Shown: positions 1 to 7,777 of the stretch, piece after piece
Numbering within the stretch: the first letter of the stretch is position 1
Layout of the letters: each line of letters opens with the position of its first letter
Source: Sulfitobacter sp043557345
GTDB lineage: Bacteria > Pseudomonadota > Alphaproteobacteria > Rhodobacterales > Rhodobacteraceae
DNA length: 64,000 nt
Assembly (NCBI RefSeq): GCF_043557345.1
Contig: NZ_JBIFFV010000006.1
Coordinates: forward strand, 1-64,000
Reading direction: 5' to 3'
Made by a program: the position numbers and the translations under genes
The notes under the pieces: generated by a model
What the model saw: only the letters and a program-made list of their open reading frames with translations
Database searches by the model: none
What the model was told of the DNA's origin: nothing

Positions 1-2
1 TT

Positions 3-194
3 GATAAAGTCGGACATAAGGTCGGACTTACCATCGGAAAGAAACAAAGATCAGACGGCCGCCCCCGGAGGCTTACGATATTTTTAAAACCTGACGATCT
101 ATTCCGTCGTGTTGCAGCTCGCGAAACCTTAGCAATGTTGCGAGCCAAATTACACGCCACTAAGGCTTTAAGGTTGCGTGACGGAGCCAAATAG
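3..194 (+). CDS. C-terminal end of an unrecognised protein (partial)
   Basis: An open frame runs in from the left edge for 63 codons and stops at TAG. The visible tail is strongly basic (many Lys and Arg) with an Ala/Leu-rich helical end. I do not recognise a family. The frame is open and followed by a long gene-free stretch, so it is probably the end of a real gene whose start is outside the window. A function such as DNA binding would be only a guess from the charge. Confidence 0.45.
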   Translation, partial: DKVGHKVGLTIGKKQRSDGRPRRLTIFLKPDDLFRRVAARETLAMLRAKLHATKALRLRDGAK

Positions 195-423
195 TGTACC
201 TTAGAATGAAGCGATGGCATCCTGTTTGCGGGCAGCAGACTTCGATCTCGGCAGCACGTTTAAGCTACATGCATAGGCTCAAAAAGACTCAAACACCTCG
301 ATTTGAGCTTCACTGCAGAGAGAGGTCTCAACTTTAAGACCTTTACTTGAACAGGCTCTATGCTTCGCATAATTTTTTGATCTTACGTACTCAGTGAATG
401 AGATTGAGACCATCGGCCCGATA

Positions 424-501
424 GGGTCGAACTGCGTAGCAGCTTTCAAACTATAGATGCTCGTTCCTCGCATCACTCGTTTGTTCGTTCCTCTCAAACT
501 C
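424..501. repeat. Direct repeat unit, copy A
   Basis: The last 47 bases (455-501) are identical to 617-663 except for one base (C/T in CATCAC/CATCAT). The preceding bases (a GGTCGA...CTGC.TAGCAG block at 425-441) are also recognisably similar to copy B. Within the 47-mer the nonamer TCGTTCCTC occurs twice. The function is unknown. Confidence 0.85.
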
Positions 502-584
502 CAAGAACCTTAACCACATTTAAAGCTTTTTTTAAGTTCTAGTCTTTATACCATTTTAGATTCAATAAATAACTCGATCCGACA

Positions 585-663
585 GGATCGACCTGCCTAG
601 CAGGTTATATGAGAAAAGATGCTCGTTCCTCGCATCATTCGTTTGTTCGTTCCTCTCAAACTC
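585..663. repeat. Direct repeat unit, copy B
   Basis: This is the second copy of the unit, 46 of 47 bases identical to copy A over 617-663. It starts with a perfect small inverted repeat, ACCTGC-CTA-GCAGGT at 591-605, which is degenerate in copy A. The two copies are about 161-162 bases apart. Confidence 0.85.
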
Positions 664-979
664 ATACGACTATAAAATATTCACTTTAAACCTAAATCCT
701 CTTAAGAACTAAAATTTTCAAATATCGCGTAGCGACTGCGCGAAGAATGAGTGCAGTATATATATACGTCAGCGCTTTTGTTCCAGGCGGCCACAATCGC
801 CCGCCGCTTACAGACCAGCGCCCCATCTCACCGCCCGCACTCATATATCCCATCTTATTCTATAGAAACGCCGCAGTGTCGCGGCGTTACGGTGAGGCGT
901 AGCAGCGAGCGAGAGGCACCAGTAGTGCGAAAATCAAATTTACGTAATCATAATAACTTTCAATTTAGGAGTCCGATTT

Positions 980-1639
980 ATGCCTTCAACCGTCGAAACC
1001 ATCTGCGCTTCACCAAAGTGCGTCGAAACGTTCAAGTTCAAATCCAATAAGAAGTTTTGCTCGAAGCAATGCAGAGACTCTGCTGGGCACATCAAGAGAA
1101 TTTGCCATGAACCTAGGGATTTGAAGGTATTGCGAAAGCGAACTGACAAACGGGACGCAATCGAGGCATTCGATACGTCTTATAGGCTTGCAGAAGTATT
1201 CTTCGATCTCGTAACCGATCAAGAACGATTGAGCCTATGTTGGGAGGTTTTACTCCAAGCCCATCGTGGGAACACACGGCTGCGCAGAGCAATAACAACC
1301 CCCAAACTGCTGCGCCCGGAATGCGATAAAAAAATGATGTTGGTAAGTGGTATATCAATCGCAAGAAACATCGCTCAAATCATAGATAGGCTATGCAAAC
1401 AGGTATTCGGAACTGGAACCGCCCAAACGCTTCGGGAAGGATCCTTCGAAATTAAGGAAGGTGTCGATCTAACTAGTATAGATGTATCATCGCTAATAAG
1501 TCGAAAGCAAAAGTTCTCGCCCGCCCCATACCCCAGTATAACGTGCCTCACGGCCAAACTATCTCAAAAGCCGTACTGGGTAAGCGCATACTACAAACAG
1601 GTCATTGAGCTGGATAAGAGAATCCCAGTTGCAGCCTAA
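980..1639 (+). CDS. Hypothetical protein with N-terminal Cys cluster
   Basis: The 219-residue protein starts at an ATG preceded by a good ribosome binding site (AGGAG, 9 bases upstream). Residues ~9-31 contain four cysteines (C9, C14, C27, C31) in the pattern C-x4-C-x12-C-x3-C, similar to a small zinc-binding finger of the kind that keeps a conserved FCSKQCR element. The rest is mixed alpha/beta with no domain I recognise. It sits alone, upstream of the serine resolvase, with a ~190-base gap. A DNA- or RNA-binding role is plausible from the finger but not shown. Confidence 0.65.
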   Translation: MPSTVETICASPKCVETFKFKSNKKFCSKQCRDSAGHIKRICHEPRDLKVLRKRTDKRDAIEAFDTSYRLAEVFFDLVTDQERLSLCWEVLLQAHRGNTRLRRAITTPKLLRPECDKKMMLVSGISIARNIAQIIDRLCKQVFGTGTAQTLREGSFEIKEGVDLTSIDVSSLISRKQKFSPAPYPSITCLTAKLSQKPYWVSAYYKQVIELDKRIPVAA

Positions 1640-1714
1640 GTTCGGCTGCCGAAACTGCTTCACCAAAGTGTTTATTGATAGTAAATCTCCCATAATCAAT
1701 TTCAGGTGACCGAT

Positions 1715-1726
1715 AGGGTATACCCT
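1715..1726. promoter_or_regulatory. Perfect 12-base palindrome upstream of resolvase
   Basis: AGGGTATACCCT is a perfect palindrome about 100 bases before the resolvase start. A related ACCCTACCCT element follows near 1748. It could be an operator or part of a recombination (res-like) site for the adjacent serine recombinase; neither is proven. Confidence 0.3.
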
Positions 1727-1768
1727 GGCGGACAAGAGCACTTGCCCACCCTACCCTGCACGTTAGCA

Positions 1769-1797
1769 TTGGTTTGCCTCAACGGACATGCTATTAT
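1769..1797 (+). promoter_or_regulatory. Candidate promoter of the resolvase gene
   Basis: TTGGTT and TATTAT are separated by 17 bases and end about 31 bases before the resolvase ATG. The -10 is close to consensus and the -35 is moderate. This is a pattern match only. Confidence 0.35.
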
Positions 1798-1828
1798 ACG
1801 GACACTACCCTAAGGGACGATTCTGTAC

Positions 1829-2467
1829 ATGCATCAAACAATTCTATACGCTCGCGTATCAACCACTGATCAAACCGCACAGCATCAGCTGTCCCATGCA
1901 GAGAATGCGGGATTCAAGATTGACCGTGTCATCACTGATGACGGCATAAGTGGAGTTGCCATCCCCTTCCGCGACCGGCCTGAAGCTAAGCGACTGTTCG
2001 ACATACTGCGGGCCGGTGACGTGCTGGTCGTCCGATGGGTGGACCGACTAGGCCGTAACTATGATGACGTTACTACTACAATACGCACCTTTGTACGAAA
2101 GGGAGTCATCATCCGGACTGTCATCAACAACTTTACATTTGATGGCTCTACAACAGACCCGATTCAGAAGGCCGTTAGGGATGCACTCATCGCCTTCATG
2201 GCAGCAACTGCACAGGCTCAGGCAGAAGCTACCAAAGAAGCCCAGAAAGCTGGCATTCTTCACGCGAGGGCAGACAGAACAAAGTATCGAGGGAAGAAGC
2301 CAAGTTTTGACCAGGCAACTTTCGAGAAGGTGCAAAGGCTACTAGAACTGGGAAGCCAATCTATCAGCAGCATTGCACGTGATTGCAACCTCTCACGACA
2401 GACTGTTCTGCGAATTAGAGACGACCCTGGGAATGCACGGAAGGCATTGAACAGATGGAACAGCTAG
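1829..2467 (+). CDS. Serine recombinase (resolvase/invertase family)
   Basis: This 212-residue protein is a small serine site-specific recombinase. The N-terminal catalytic domain begins with YARVSTTDQ, whose serine near residue 11 is the expected nucleophile, followed by the conserved DGISG and the WVDRLGRNY block carrying the catalytic arginines. A long helix with an Ala/Gln-rich stretch (around 130-150) leads to a C-terminal helix-turn-helix of the resolvase type (SISSIARDCNLSRQTVLRI). Length and layout match complete resolvases/invertases such as Tn3 resolvase or Gin/Hin relatives. It lies in the island, so it may resolve or invert part of it; no substrate site is certain. Confidence 0.93.
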   Translation: MHQTILYARVSTTDQTAQHQLSHAENAGFKIDRVITDDGISGVAIPFRDRPEAKRLFDILRAGDVLVVRWVDRLGRNYDDVTTTIRTFVRKGVIIRTVINNFTFDGSTTDPIQKAVRDALIAFMAATAQAQAEATKEAQKAGILHARADRTKYRGKKPSFDQATFEKVQRLLELGSQSISSIARDCNLSRQTVLRIRDDPGNARKALNRWNS

Positions 2468-2613
2468 CAACTATCCTTTTGTCGAGTTCTCAAAAGTTCC
2501 TTAGGCCGCGAACAGATCGAGGTGGAACTCGGAATCTCCGGAAGGTAGCTTGCCGCTAACCTAACCCCCGCTCAATGCGACGATGCTTAAATTTAGAAAC
2601 CAACCAGGACGCA

Positions 2614-4020
2614 ATGACGAACTTTATAATCAAAGAACCAAGTATTGTCTTTGTTCACTTACCAAAAACTGGTGGAACGTCCGTGAGAGAAGCATTGGGC
2701 GAACTCGAAGGGCGGTACTTTGGACATATTCCAGAGAAATTTCGAAAACGGCGATGCCTAGCAATTGTCCGTGAACCCAGGGCTCGGTTCCTGTCCGCGT
2801 TTCGGATGTTCAAGTTCGGCAACAAGCTCGACGATGATTATTACGGCAAGCCGCGATGGCCCGACCTTTCAATTTCAGAAGCGCTAGATGTGCTGGAAGA
2901 CCCTTGGATAGGCTTTGATAGAAGCTATCGAAGCCTACCATGGAATCTCAAGCATCACATTATTCCGCAGACGCATGAGTTTAACTGCCTACACCACGTA
3001 GATACAGTCCTAAGATTCGAAACACTAGAACAGGACTTCACTCGATTCTGTGCAGAACAGGGGATATCTGCCGAACTGCCTAGCCTTCGCGCCTCGCGCG
3101 GGAGTAGAGAAGATGAGGGCGTATGGAGCGCTAGGGATGAAGAGCGATTTAACCGGTTGTTTGCGGACGACTATCGCGCGCTTAACTACGCCCCCCACCT
3201 TACTACCGACAAGAAAAGACAATATGATTTTAGCTGCCTAAAACCTCAGACAGACACAGTCTATGATCTTTGGTCCACTTATTTTTCAGACGAAAAAATT
3301 TTCATAGATGAGGCTGCAAGGGCGCTTCCGGATGATACCTGCGCACTCGAACCATTTGCGGATGAGATCATCCCGGGGAAGCCAACTAACGCTTGGGCTG
3401 GGAGGTCCAAGAATCTGGTGGTACATTTTCAAAAGCTTCAACCGGAATTTTCTGGTGCTTCCCGCCTGTCGCACCTGCTGGCATGTACGATCGTTGTGCT
3501 GCGCAGAGCCCCGAACTGCACGAAAGCCCTTAGGCTCTTTTGGCGAATTATGGACGAACAATTCGAGGCAATCCGTTCGGAGCTTTCCCTCCGCTGGCTA
3601 GTTTCAGTAGCGGATACAGTCGCGGATATGGGCCGAAGCCCGGGGGAACGAGCGGTCGGTATGAATGCCAGTATATACGCGAATACCGCGAAACTGCATG
3701 AGACCGAACTTAAGCTTTTTTACCCCAAACGCCCCTGGCCACCCCGCAAAAGATTTTCAACAGGGAGCAACCTTTTTGACGGAATGTTGACCTATTGGAC
3801 CGAGAAAGGCGACATGATCGATAATATGTTTCGCCGGTCATTGGATATCGCTGCCCTAGAGCCAACTGCTGGAAAAATCTTAATCGAGGTGATCGAAAGA
3901 TTAAGCCTCGGCCCGACGGTTTACCGAAGGTTCAAGCGCATATCTGGAGTGAAGGGCCCGCCAATGATAGACGATAAAATTAGAGAACGAATCCAGCGGA
4001 TAATGAAGAAAAATGCCTGA
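2614..4020 (+). CDS. Sulfotransferase-domain protein with long C-terminal extension
   Basis: The N-terminal ~200 residues look like a P-loop sulfotransferase: FVHLPKTGGTSVREAL matches the 5'-phosphosulfate (PAPS) loop, and IVREPRARFLSAF matches the 3'-phosphate-binding element. Residues ~210-468 form a second, mostly helical part that I cannot name. The start at 2614 is preferred because AGGA precedes it; an upstream in-frame ATG at 2575 has no ribosome binding site. The gene heads a same-strand pair with another sulfotransferase, which suggests sulfation or related modification of a surface glycan or other small molecule. Substrate is unknown. A+T content is island-like. Confidence 0.75.
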   Translation: MTNFIIKEPSIVFVHLPKTGGTSVREALGELEGRYFGHIPEKFRKRRCLAIVREPRARFLSAFRMFKFGNKLDDDYYGKPRWPDLSISEALDVLEDPWIGFDRSYRSLPWNLKHHIIPQTHEFNCLHHVDTVLRFETLEQDFTRFCAEQGISAELPSLRASRGSREDEGVWSARDEERFNRLFADDYRALNYAPHLTTDKKRQYDFSCLKPQTDTVYDLWSTYFSDEKIFIDEAARALPDDTCALEPFADEIIPGKPTNAWAGRSKNLVVHFQKLQPEFSGASRLSHLLACTIVVLRRAPNCTKALRLFWRIMDEQFEAIRSELSLRWLVSVADTVADMGRSPGERAVGMNASIYANTAKLHETELKLFYPKRPWPPRKRFSTGSNLFDGMLTYWTEKGDMIDNMFRRSLDIAALEPTAGKILIEVIERLSLGPTVYRRFKRISGVKGPPMIDDKIRERIQRIMKKNA

Positions 4021-4077
4021 CTTGATTGCAGATAATCGTAGCGGCTCTGATATGAACTTTACTTCTAGGCCGGCGCT

Positions 4078-4929
4078 ATGTGTGACGATAGGATGAATAA
4101 GGGGCGGAAACCAGACATTCTGTGCATAGGTGCGCAGAAAGCAGGAACCTCATGGCTGCATGTCACCTTAGCTTCGCGCGAGGACGTTTGGGTGCCGCCG
4201 TTCAAAGAACTGCATTTCTTTGACCATAAGTTCATCGCTGAATGTCGACGGTGGGCACCGTGGCATGTAAAGCAAGGATTGAAATCTGCCCGTGATCGGC
4301 ATCTGAAGCAGACCCTGCCCCCTGACGAATCTTATTTGGAATACCTAGATCGCCTCCAAACCCCTCCAATTTTGAACGGTACGTGGTACAAGTATGTTTT
4401 CTCGAGAGCGTCGGAAAACCAGAAGTGCCTTGATGTCACACCCGAATATTCTTGTATCCCAGACGAGGGCGTCGATTTTTTCAAGCGCTTTTTGCCGCAT
4501 AGCAAGCTAATCTACATCATTCGGAATCCTCTGGATCGCCTGAAATCTCAGTTGGGGATGAATGCACATCGTAGGAAGAAACTACCGTCTTCCTTAGAAG
4601 ATTGGAATGAACTGTTAGAAATGCCCGCACTCCAAACCAGAGGCGACTACCTCAACTACATCCCTCGGTGGAGCTCACGATTTACAGCCGAGCAGCTGTT
4701 ATTCCTACCTTTTGGACGAATAAAGAGCGACCCTCACGGCACCCTTCGGACGATTGAGCAGCACTGCGACTTGCCCCCTGCCGATTATCCTCATGCTGAA
4801 GAGAAGGTTCACCGGACGGAACCGATCAACATGCCCGAAATGGTTATCGCGCGCTTGAATGAACTAGCAGCACCGCAGAACCAATTCATACGGGATCATT
4901 TCGGCGAAGCCTTCTATAAAGATACATGA
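4078..4929 (+). CDS. Sulfotransferase
   Basis: The 283-residue protein begins with the classical PAPS loop IGAQKAGTSWL (around residues 17-27), followed by FKELHFFDH typical of heparan-sulfate-type and bacterial sulfotransferases. The 3'-phosphate-binding motif is visible as IYIIRNPLDRLKSQ. Length is normal for the family, so it appears complete. An internal Met (position 6) could be the real start. It lies 57 bases after the preceding sulfotransferase-domain gene and ends facing the convergent gene at 4993-5775. It probably transfers sulfate from PAPS to a sugar or polymer; the acceptor cannot be predicted. Confidence 0.88.
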   Translation: MCDDRMNKGRKPDILCIGAQKAGTSWLHVTLASREDVWVPPFKELHFFDHKFIAECRRWAPWHVKQGLKSARDRHLKQTLPPDESYLEYLDRLQTPPILNGTWYKYVFSRASENQKCLDVTPEYSCIPDEGVDFFKRFLPHSKLIYIIRNPLDRLKSQLGMNAHRRKKLPSSLEDWNELLEMPALQTRGDYLNYIPRWSSRFTAEQLLFLPFGRIKSDPHGTLRTIEQHCDLPPADYPHAEEKVHRTEPINMPEMVIARLNELAAPQNQFIRDHFGEAFYKDT

Positions 4930-4992
4930 GTGTCCAACATGCTGAATGCTATACGCGGTGCCAGGAGATTCATTCTCAGTGGAAATCTCTTG

Positions 4993-5775
4993 CTAACTAC
5001 GCGCCAATGAAACATTCGGCATGGATCCAATCGCAGAAAGGTCGAGCTCATATTGAACGTCCATACGCGTCTGAAGCTCATCGTCTATCTGAACAATCTC
5101 GGTCAAAAGCTTTGCGTTCTTTAAATGCTCGCAAGCTTTGCTTGAAATATCATGCCGCGTGCGGCGATCAAGAAGATCGTTTTCGATGCCTAGGAGAGAT
5201 GAGAAGAACGAAGGCATTATTTCATCAGGTTTTTCAAAATTCCACACTGTTACCTCTGCTCTTGGGCATGCATCTCTTATGCGTGTTACGAGATTAGCCC
5301 AGGAGTGTACCGGAGTAGCCCCAGTAATGGGCGCAGTTAAAAAATCCTCATCAGCAAGAAGCGAGGTGAAACATTCCGCCTGGGGTGCTATCGCCAAATG
5401 TATTTTAATATCTCGATCTGAAAAAGCATGGCCGATGTTTTGAACCCGACGTTTTGCTTTTGGGAACATAGTTTTCTTAGTAAGCATATCCTCTAATGGA
5501 CCTAATAGCGCGTGCTCGCTAATAACAATATGCTGAAATTTATCGAGGGCCTTCTTACCCTTTAGAACGGGCTCTATCGCATTTTGCAACAATCCTAAGT
5601 TGTCAGTTGCAACTATCGCTGCCCGAAGATGTTCTACATACTCTTTGCGAGATATTGCTTTAGTAGAGACGCTTGTTAGAAGCTTTCGCAAATGGTCTGA
5701 AACGCAATCTGTAACACTCGTCGCGACTCGATTTGCTCCTAAATGGACCGAAGCCGTTCTCTGATTAGAGGTCAT
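4993..5775 (-). CDS. Putative sulfotransferase-like protein with degenerate P-loop
   Basis: I do not recognise this 260-residue protein with certainty. Its N-terminus (VHLGANRVATSV) resembles the start of bacterial sulfotransferases of the VHLGAHKTATT type, but the P-loop lysine and threonines are altered. A later HIVISEHALLGPLEDML block is reminiscent of a Roseobacter family found beside sulfotransferases. The start codon overlaps the end of the upstream gene by 11 bases, so the two are likely translated together. Its position opposite two true sulfotransferases supports a link to the same pathway. It may have lost PAPS binding or use a variant loop. Confidence 0.55.
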   Translation of the reverse strand: MTSNQRTASVHLGANRVATSVTDCVSDHLRKLLTSVSTKAISRKEYVEHLRAAIVATDNLGLLQNAIEPVLKGKKALDKFQHIVISEHALLGPLEDMLTKKTMFPKAKRRVQNIGHAFSDRDIKIHLAIAPQAECFTSLLADEDFLTAPITGATPVHSWANLVTRIRDACPRAEVTVWNFEKPDEIMPSFFSSLLGIENDLLDRRTRHDISSKACEHLKNAKLLTEIVQIDDELQTRMDVQYELDLSAIGSMPNVSLARS

Positions 5776-6088
5776 CTAACTCAGGGAACCCATGCTGGGA
5801 AATAGTATCGCGGCCTTCAGCAATTGATCTGGCAGTTGCAGCTTGCTGTGTAGCTTGATGAATGAGAATTTTGTATTTTAGCTCCAACGCAGCGAGACCC
5901 GGTTGAAGTCGTGTTAATTCATCACTGGTTAACCCGCTCGCGGCGTCATCCGAAGCTACGATCTCGTGGAGAAGTTCCGTGACTTCCTTTAAGCGAACTT
6001 GGATTAACTCACTATTCTCCGGTCTGAAGTTGTTTATCTTTAGCGAAATTTGGTTGTCTTCAGTGTCGATACTTAGCTGAAAAGTCAT
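5765..6088 (-). CDS. Hypothetical protein overlapping the sulfotransferase-like gene
   Basis: This 107-residue acidic protein has no family I recognise. The first ~30 residues look beta-rich and the rest mostly helical, with Glu/Leu-rich and Gln/Ala-rich helices (around 35-95) that could form a coiled coil. The downstream gene starts inside its last codons (11-base overlap), which indicates translational coupling and a joint function. No signal peptide or membrane segment is present. It is the promoter-proximal gene of this two-gene unit. Confidence 0.6.
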   Translation of the reverse strand: MTFQLSIDTEDNQISLKINNFRPENSELIQVRLKEVTELLHEIVASDDAASGLTSDELTRLQPGLAALELKYKILIHQATQQAATARSIAEGRDTISQHGFPELDDL

Positions 6089-6486
6089 AGTTTACTTCCG
6101 TAGCCTGCACTATCTGCGCTACACATCTTTAGCATAGCTCTCCGGGTTACTTCCATCCGTTTTCCTTGTGAGGCTTCAAGTTCTAACCTGGCATTGCTGC
6201 GGGCTAAGTGGAACACCCTTGCTGTACTTGCCCCCCCCCCACCTGTGTCATCTTTCCCGGCCTCAAGGGGACATGTTCATCGTATGGTCATCCCGTCGGT
6301 GAAAACCAATATGCCTGCCTTGGTAGTAGAACATACCAGTACGGCTAATCTTTTTAGTTAAGTCAACTGATCCATGCGTCCTTCTAAAAGGACCTTACTG
6401 AACCGCATCGAGATCATCTGCAAACCTAGCTATGCGTTCCAGCTTGCTCATCTGCCAACCGTCACGACCTCACCGCGCAAGAGGCA
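6089..6486. other. Intergenic stretch with a poly-C run
   Basis: I see no gene in these ~400 bases. A run of ten C residues occupies 6231-6240, which is the only homopolymer of this length that I noticed in the window and may be unstable in replication or sequencing. The stretch lies upstream of the minus-strand pair at 4993-6088 and should contain its promoter near 6089-6150. Confidence 0.4.
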
Positions 6487-6627
6487 TCAAGCGCCTTCGT
6501 CGGAAGGCTGGCCTTCGAGCGCCAACAAGCGCAAGTAATAGTCACGCGATTCGTCAATAAACCCAAACAACTTAACGTACATTATCAGTATTGCCTCCAG
6601 TTTTCTCACGCGTTCGCTTTCAGTCAT
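6487..6627 (-). CDS. Small hypothetical protein (46 residues)
   Basis: The frame encodes a 46-residue acidic/amphipathic peptide starting MTESERVRKLEA and ending PSDEGA. A near-perfect Shine-Dalgarno sequence (AGGAGGA, complement of 6635-6641) stands 7 bases before the ATG, which is the main reason to call it. The peptide looks like a single long helix. It is on the same strand as the other short genes of this part of the island. No function can be assigned. Confidence 0.6.
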   Translation of the reverse strand: MTESERVRKLEAILIMYVKLFGFIDESRDYYLRLLALEGQPSDEGA

Positions 6628-6780
6628 CGAGCAATCCTCCTGCATCGGTCTACGTTCGTCACAAAAGGTTAAAACATTATTAACTAGCAGCGGTTCTTCT
6701 CATCTGAAATTTGAAAATAGCGCCTCAGAGACGGCGGTCGAACGCGACACCCACTTTGGCGTAGCTAGACCCAAATCCCG

Positions 6781-7089
6781 TCACTCATACCCAAAAGCTT
6801 CCATCATCCTCTGCTCAGCATACACGAAAGCAGCTTCTACCCGACTACCAGGAGCATCCGGAAACTTCTCCATGATGCGGAGCCGTAGTTCACTCTTCGT
6901 GTTTTCAATTTCGTTGAAGATAAGATACTGATATACGCAGATAGCATAGTACTCGATCTCGGTCTGATCTTCGGACCAAGGCACTGACCTTCCCTCTCTA
7001 AACCGCTGATCCTGTTCCGCAGAATTTCTTGGCATGGGCAAGCGTCGATTTACCCAAGCCTGAAGTACTCTTTCATTGATTAAGCCCAT
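6781..7089 (-). CDS. Hypothetical protein (102 residues)
   Basis: This protein has no recognised family. It is rich in charged and aromatic residues with no signal peptide or membrane segment. The gene follows the 158-residue gene after only 6 bases, so the two are very probably one operon. It ends with YAEQRMMEAFGYE, likely helical. Its place beside the integrase is typical of island-specific accessory genes. Confidence 0.6.
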   Translation of the reverse strand: MGLINERVLQAWVNRRLPMPRNSAEQDQRFREGRSVPWSEDQTEIEYYAICVYQYLIFNEIENTKSELRLRIMEKFPDAPGSRVEAAFVYAEQRMMEAFGYE

Positions 7090-7095
7090 ACCCCC

Positions 7096-7572
7096 TTAGA
7101 CCTCGCCTAAGCGGTTACAGACCGCTTCAGCGGCGCCAGATTCTAAAAATCTCCAAAGGGTATTACCGCCACGGTCTCCGCCCATGTCACCCCACCGTTC
7201 ACTGCGGATGATGTAGTGGAAGAGCGCTCTAAGCTGTCGGATCGTTAGATACTGAGCGCCACCCAGGGTATCTAGAAGTTTATGGAAAACTGCACTGCCC
7301 TCTCCTGCCTCCAAGTCCTTGCACACGAAACCGCAGACATATCCGGCTGAGAGAAAAAGCTGCCATTCCGACCAATCGACCGGACGGCCAAAACCATCAG
7401 TAGTTTCATACTTTTCGATCAAGCATTGCAGCACCCAGCGCATGTGGCGAACTTGGTTCACACTGACCTTTTCTTCAATGCTGTCCGAAGAACTGTCGAA
7501 ACTTAAACAAGGATCATCTGAAAGAGGCAGTATTTTTCGTTTCATATCTCTTTTTCTATTCTCTGTCATCAT
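7096..7572 (-). CDS. Hypothetical protein (158 residues)
   Basis: No family is recognised. The sequence is soluble, with a charged N-terminus and a central block rich in Trp and Gly. An internal ATG at 7545 (MKRKILPL) has a purine-rich AAAGAGAT before it and may be the real start, as nothing like a ribosome binding site precedes the first ATG. It is the first gene of a two-gene unit with the 102-residue gene. The pair resembles cargo seen near integrases, such as defence or toxin-antitoxin modules, but no motif supports that. Confidence 0.6.
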   Translation of the reverse strand: MMTENRKRDMKRKILPLSDDPCLSFDSSSDSIEEKVSVNQVRHMRWVLQCLIEKYETTDGFGRPVDWSEWQLFLSAGYVCGFVCKDLEAGEGSAVFHKLLDTLGGAQYLTIRQLRALFHYIIRSERWGDMGGDRGGNTLWRFLESGAAEAVCNRLGEV

Positions 7573-7777
7573 AAACTACTTTGTGGCTAGCTTCTATAAA
7601 ATCTCGTCGCGATGAATATCGGAACTACAAGACCGTTACCGATAAATTAAATTTTCAAAACCCATGATGATGGTCGCTGGTATGAAATTTTTCTCGGGGC
7701 TAGCGAATAAATTTTTTGCATTTAGAAGAAAGTCCGCCGAGCAACTACAACTTTTCAAAAGTTGTTGAGAAAACACA

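Larger units (their letters stand above)
195..979. other. Gene-free island stretch with repeats
   Basis: This 785-base stretch is A+T-rich and has no convincing coding frame. Its main content is two copies of an ~80-base repeat unit (described separately) and scattered related short motifs such as GCGTAGC near 725 and 893. Open frames that cross it have no ribosome binding site and run through the repeats. It could hold a small RNA or regulatory leader, but I cannot show that. Confidence 0.5.

Noticed and set aside
279..497. Open frame on the minus strand across repeat copy A
   Set aside because: It has no ribosome binding site, runs through the repeat and has no protein-like composition.
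6231..6240. Poly-C run as a phase-variation switch
   Set aside because: It is not inside or directly before any recognised gene start, so no switching effect can be argued.
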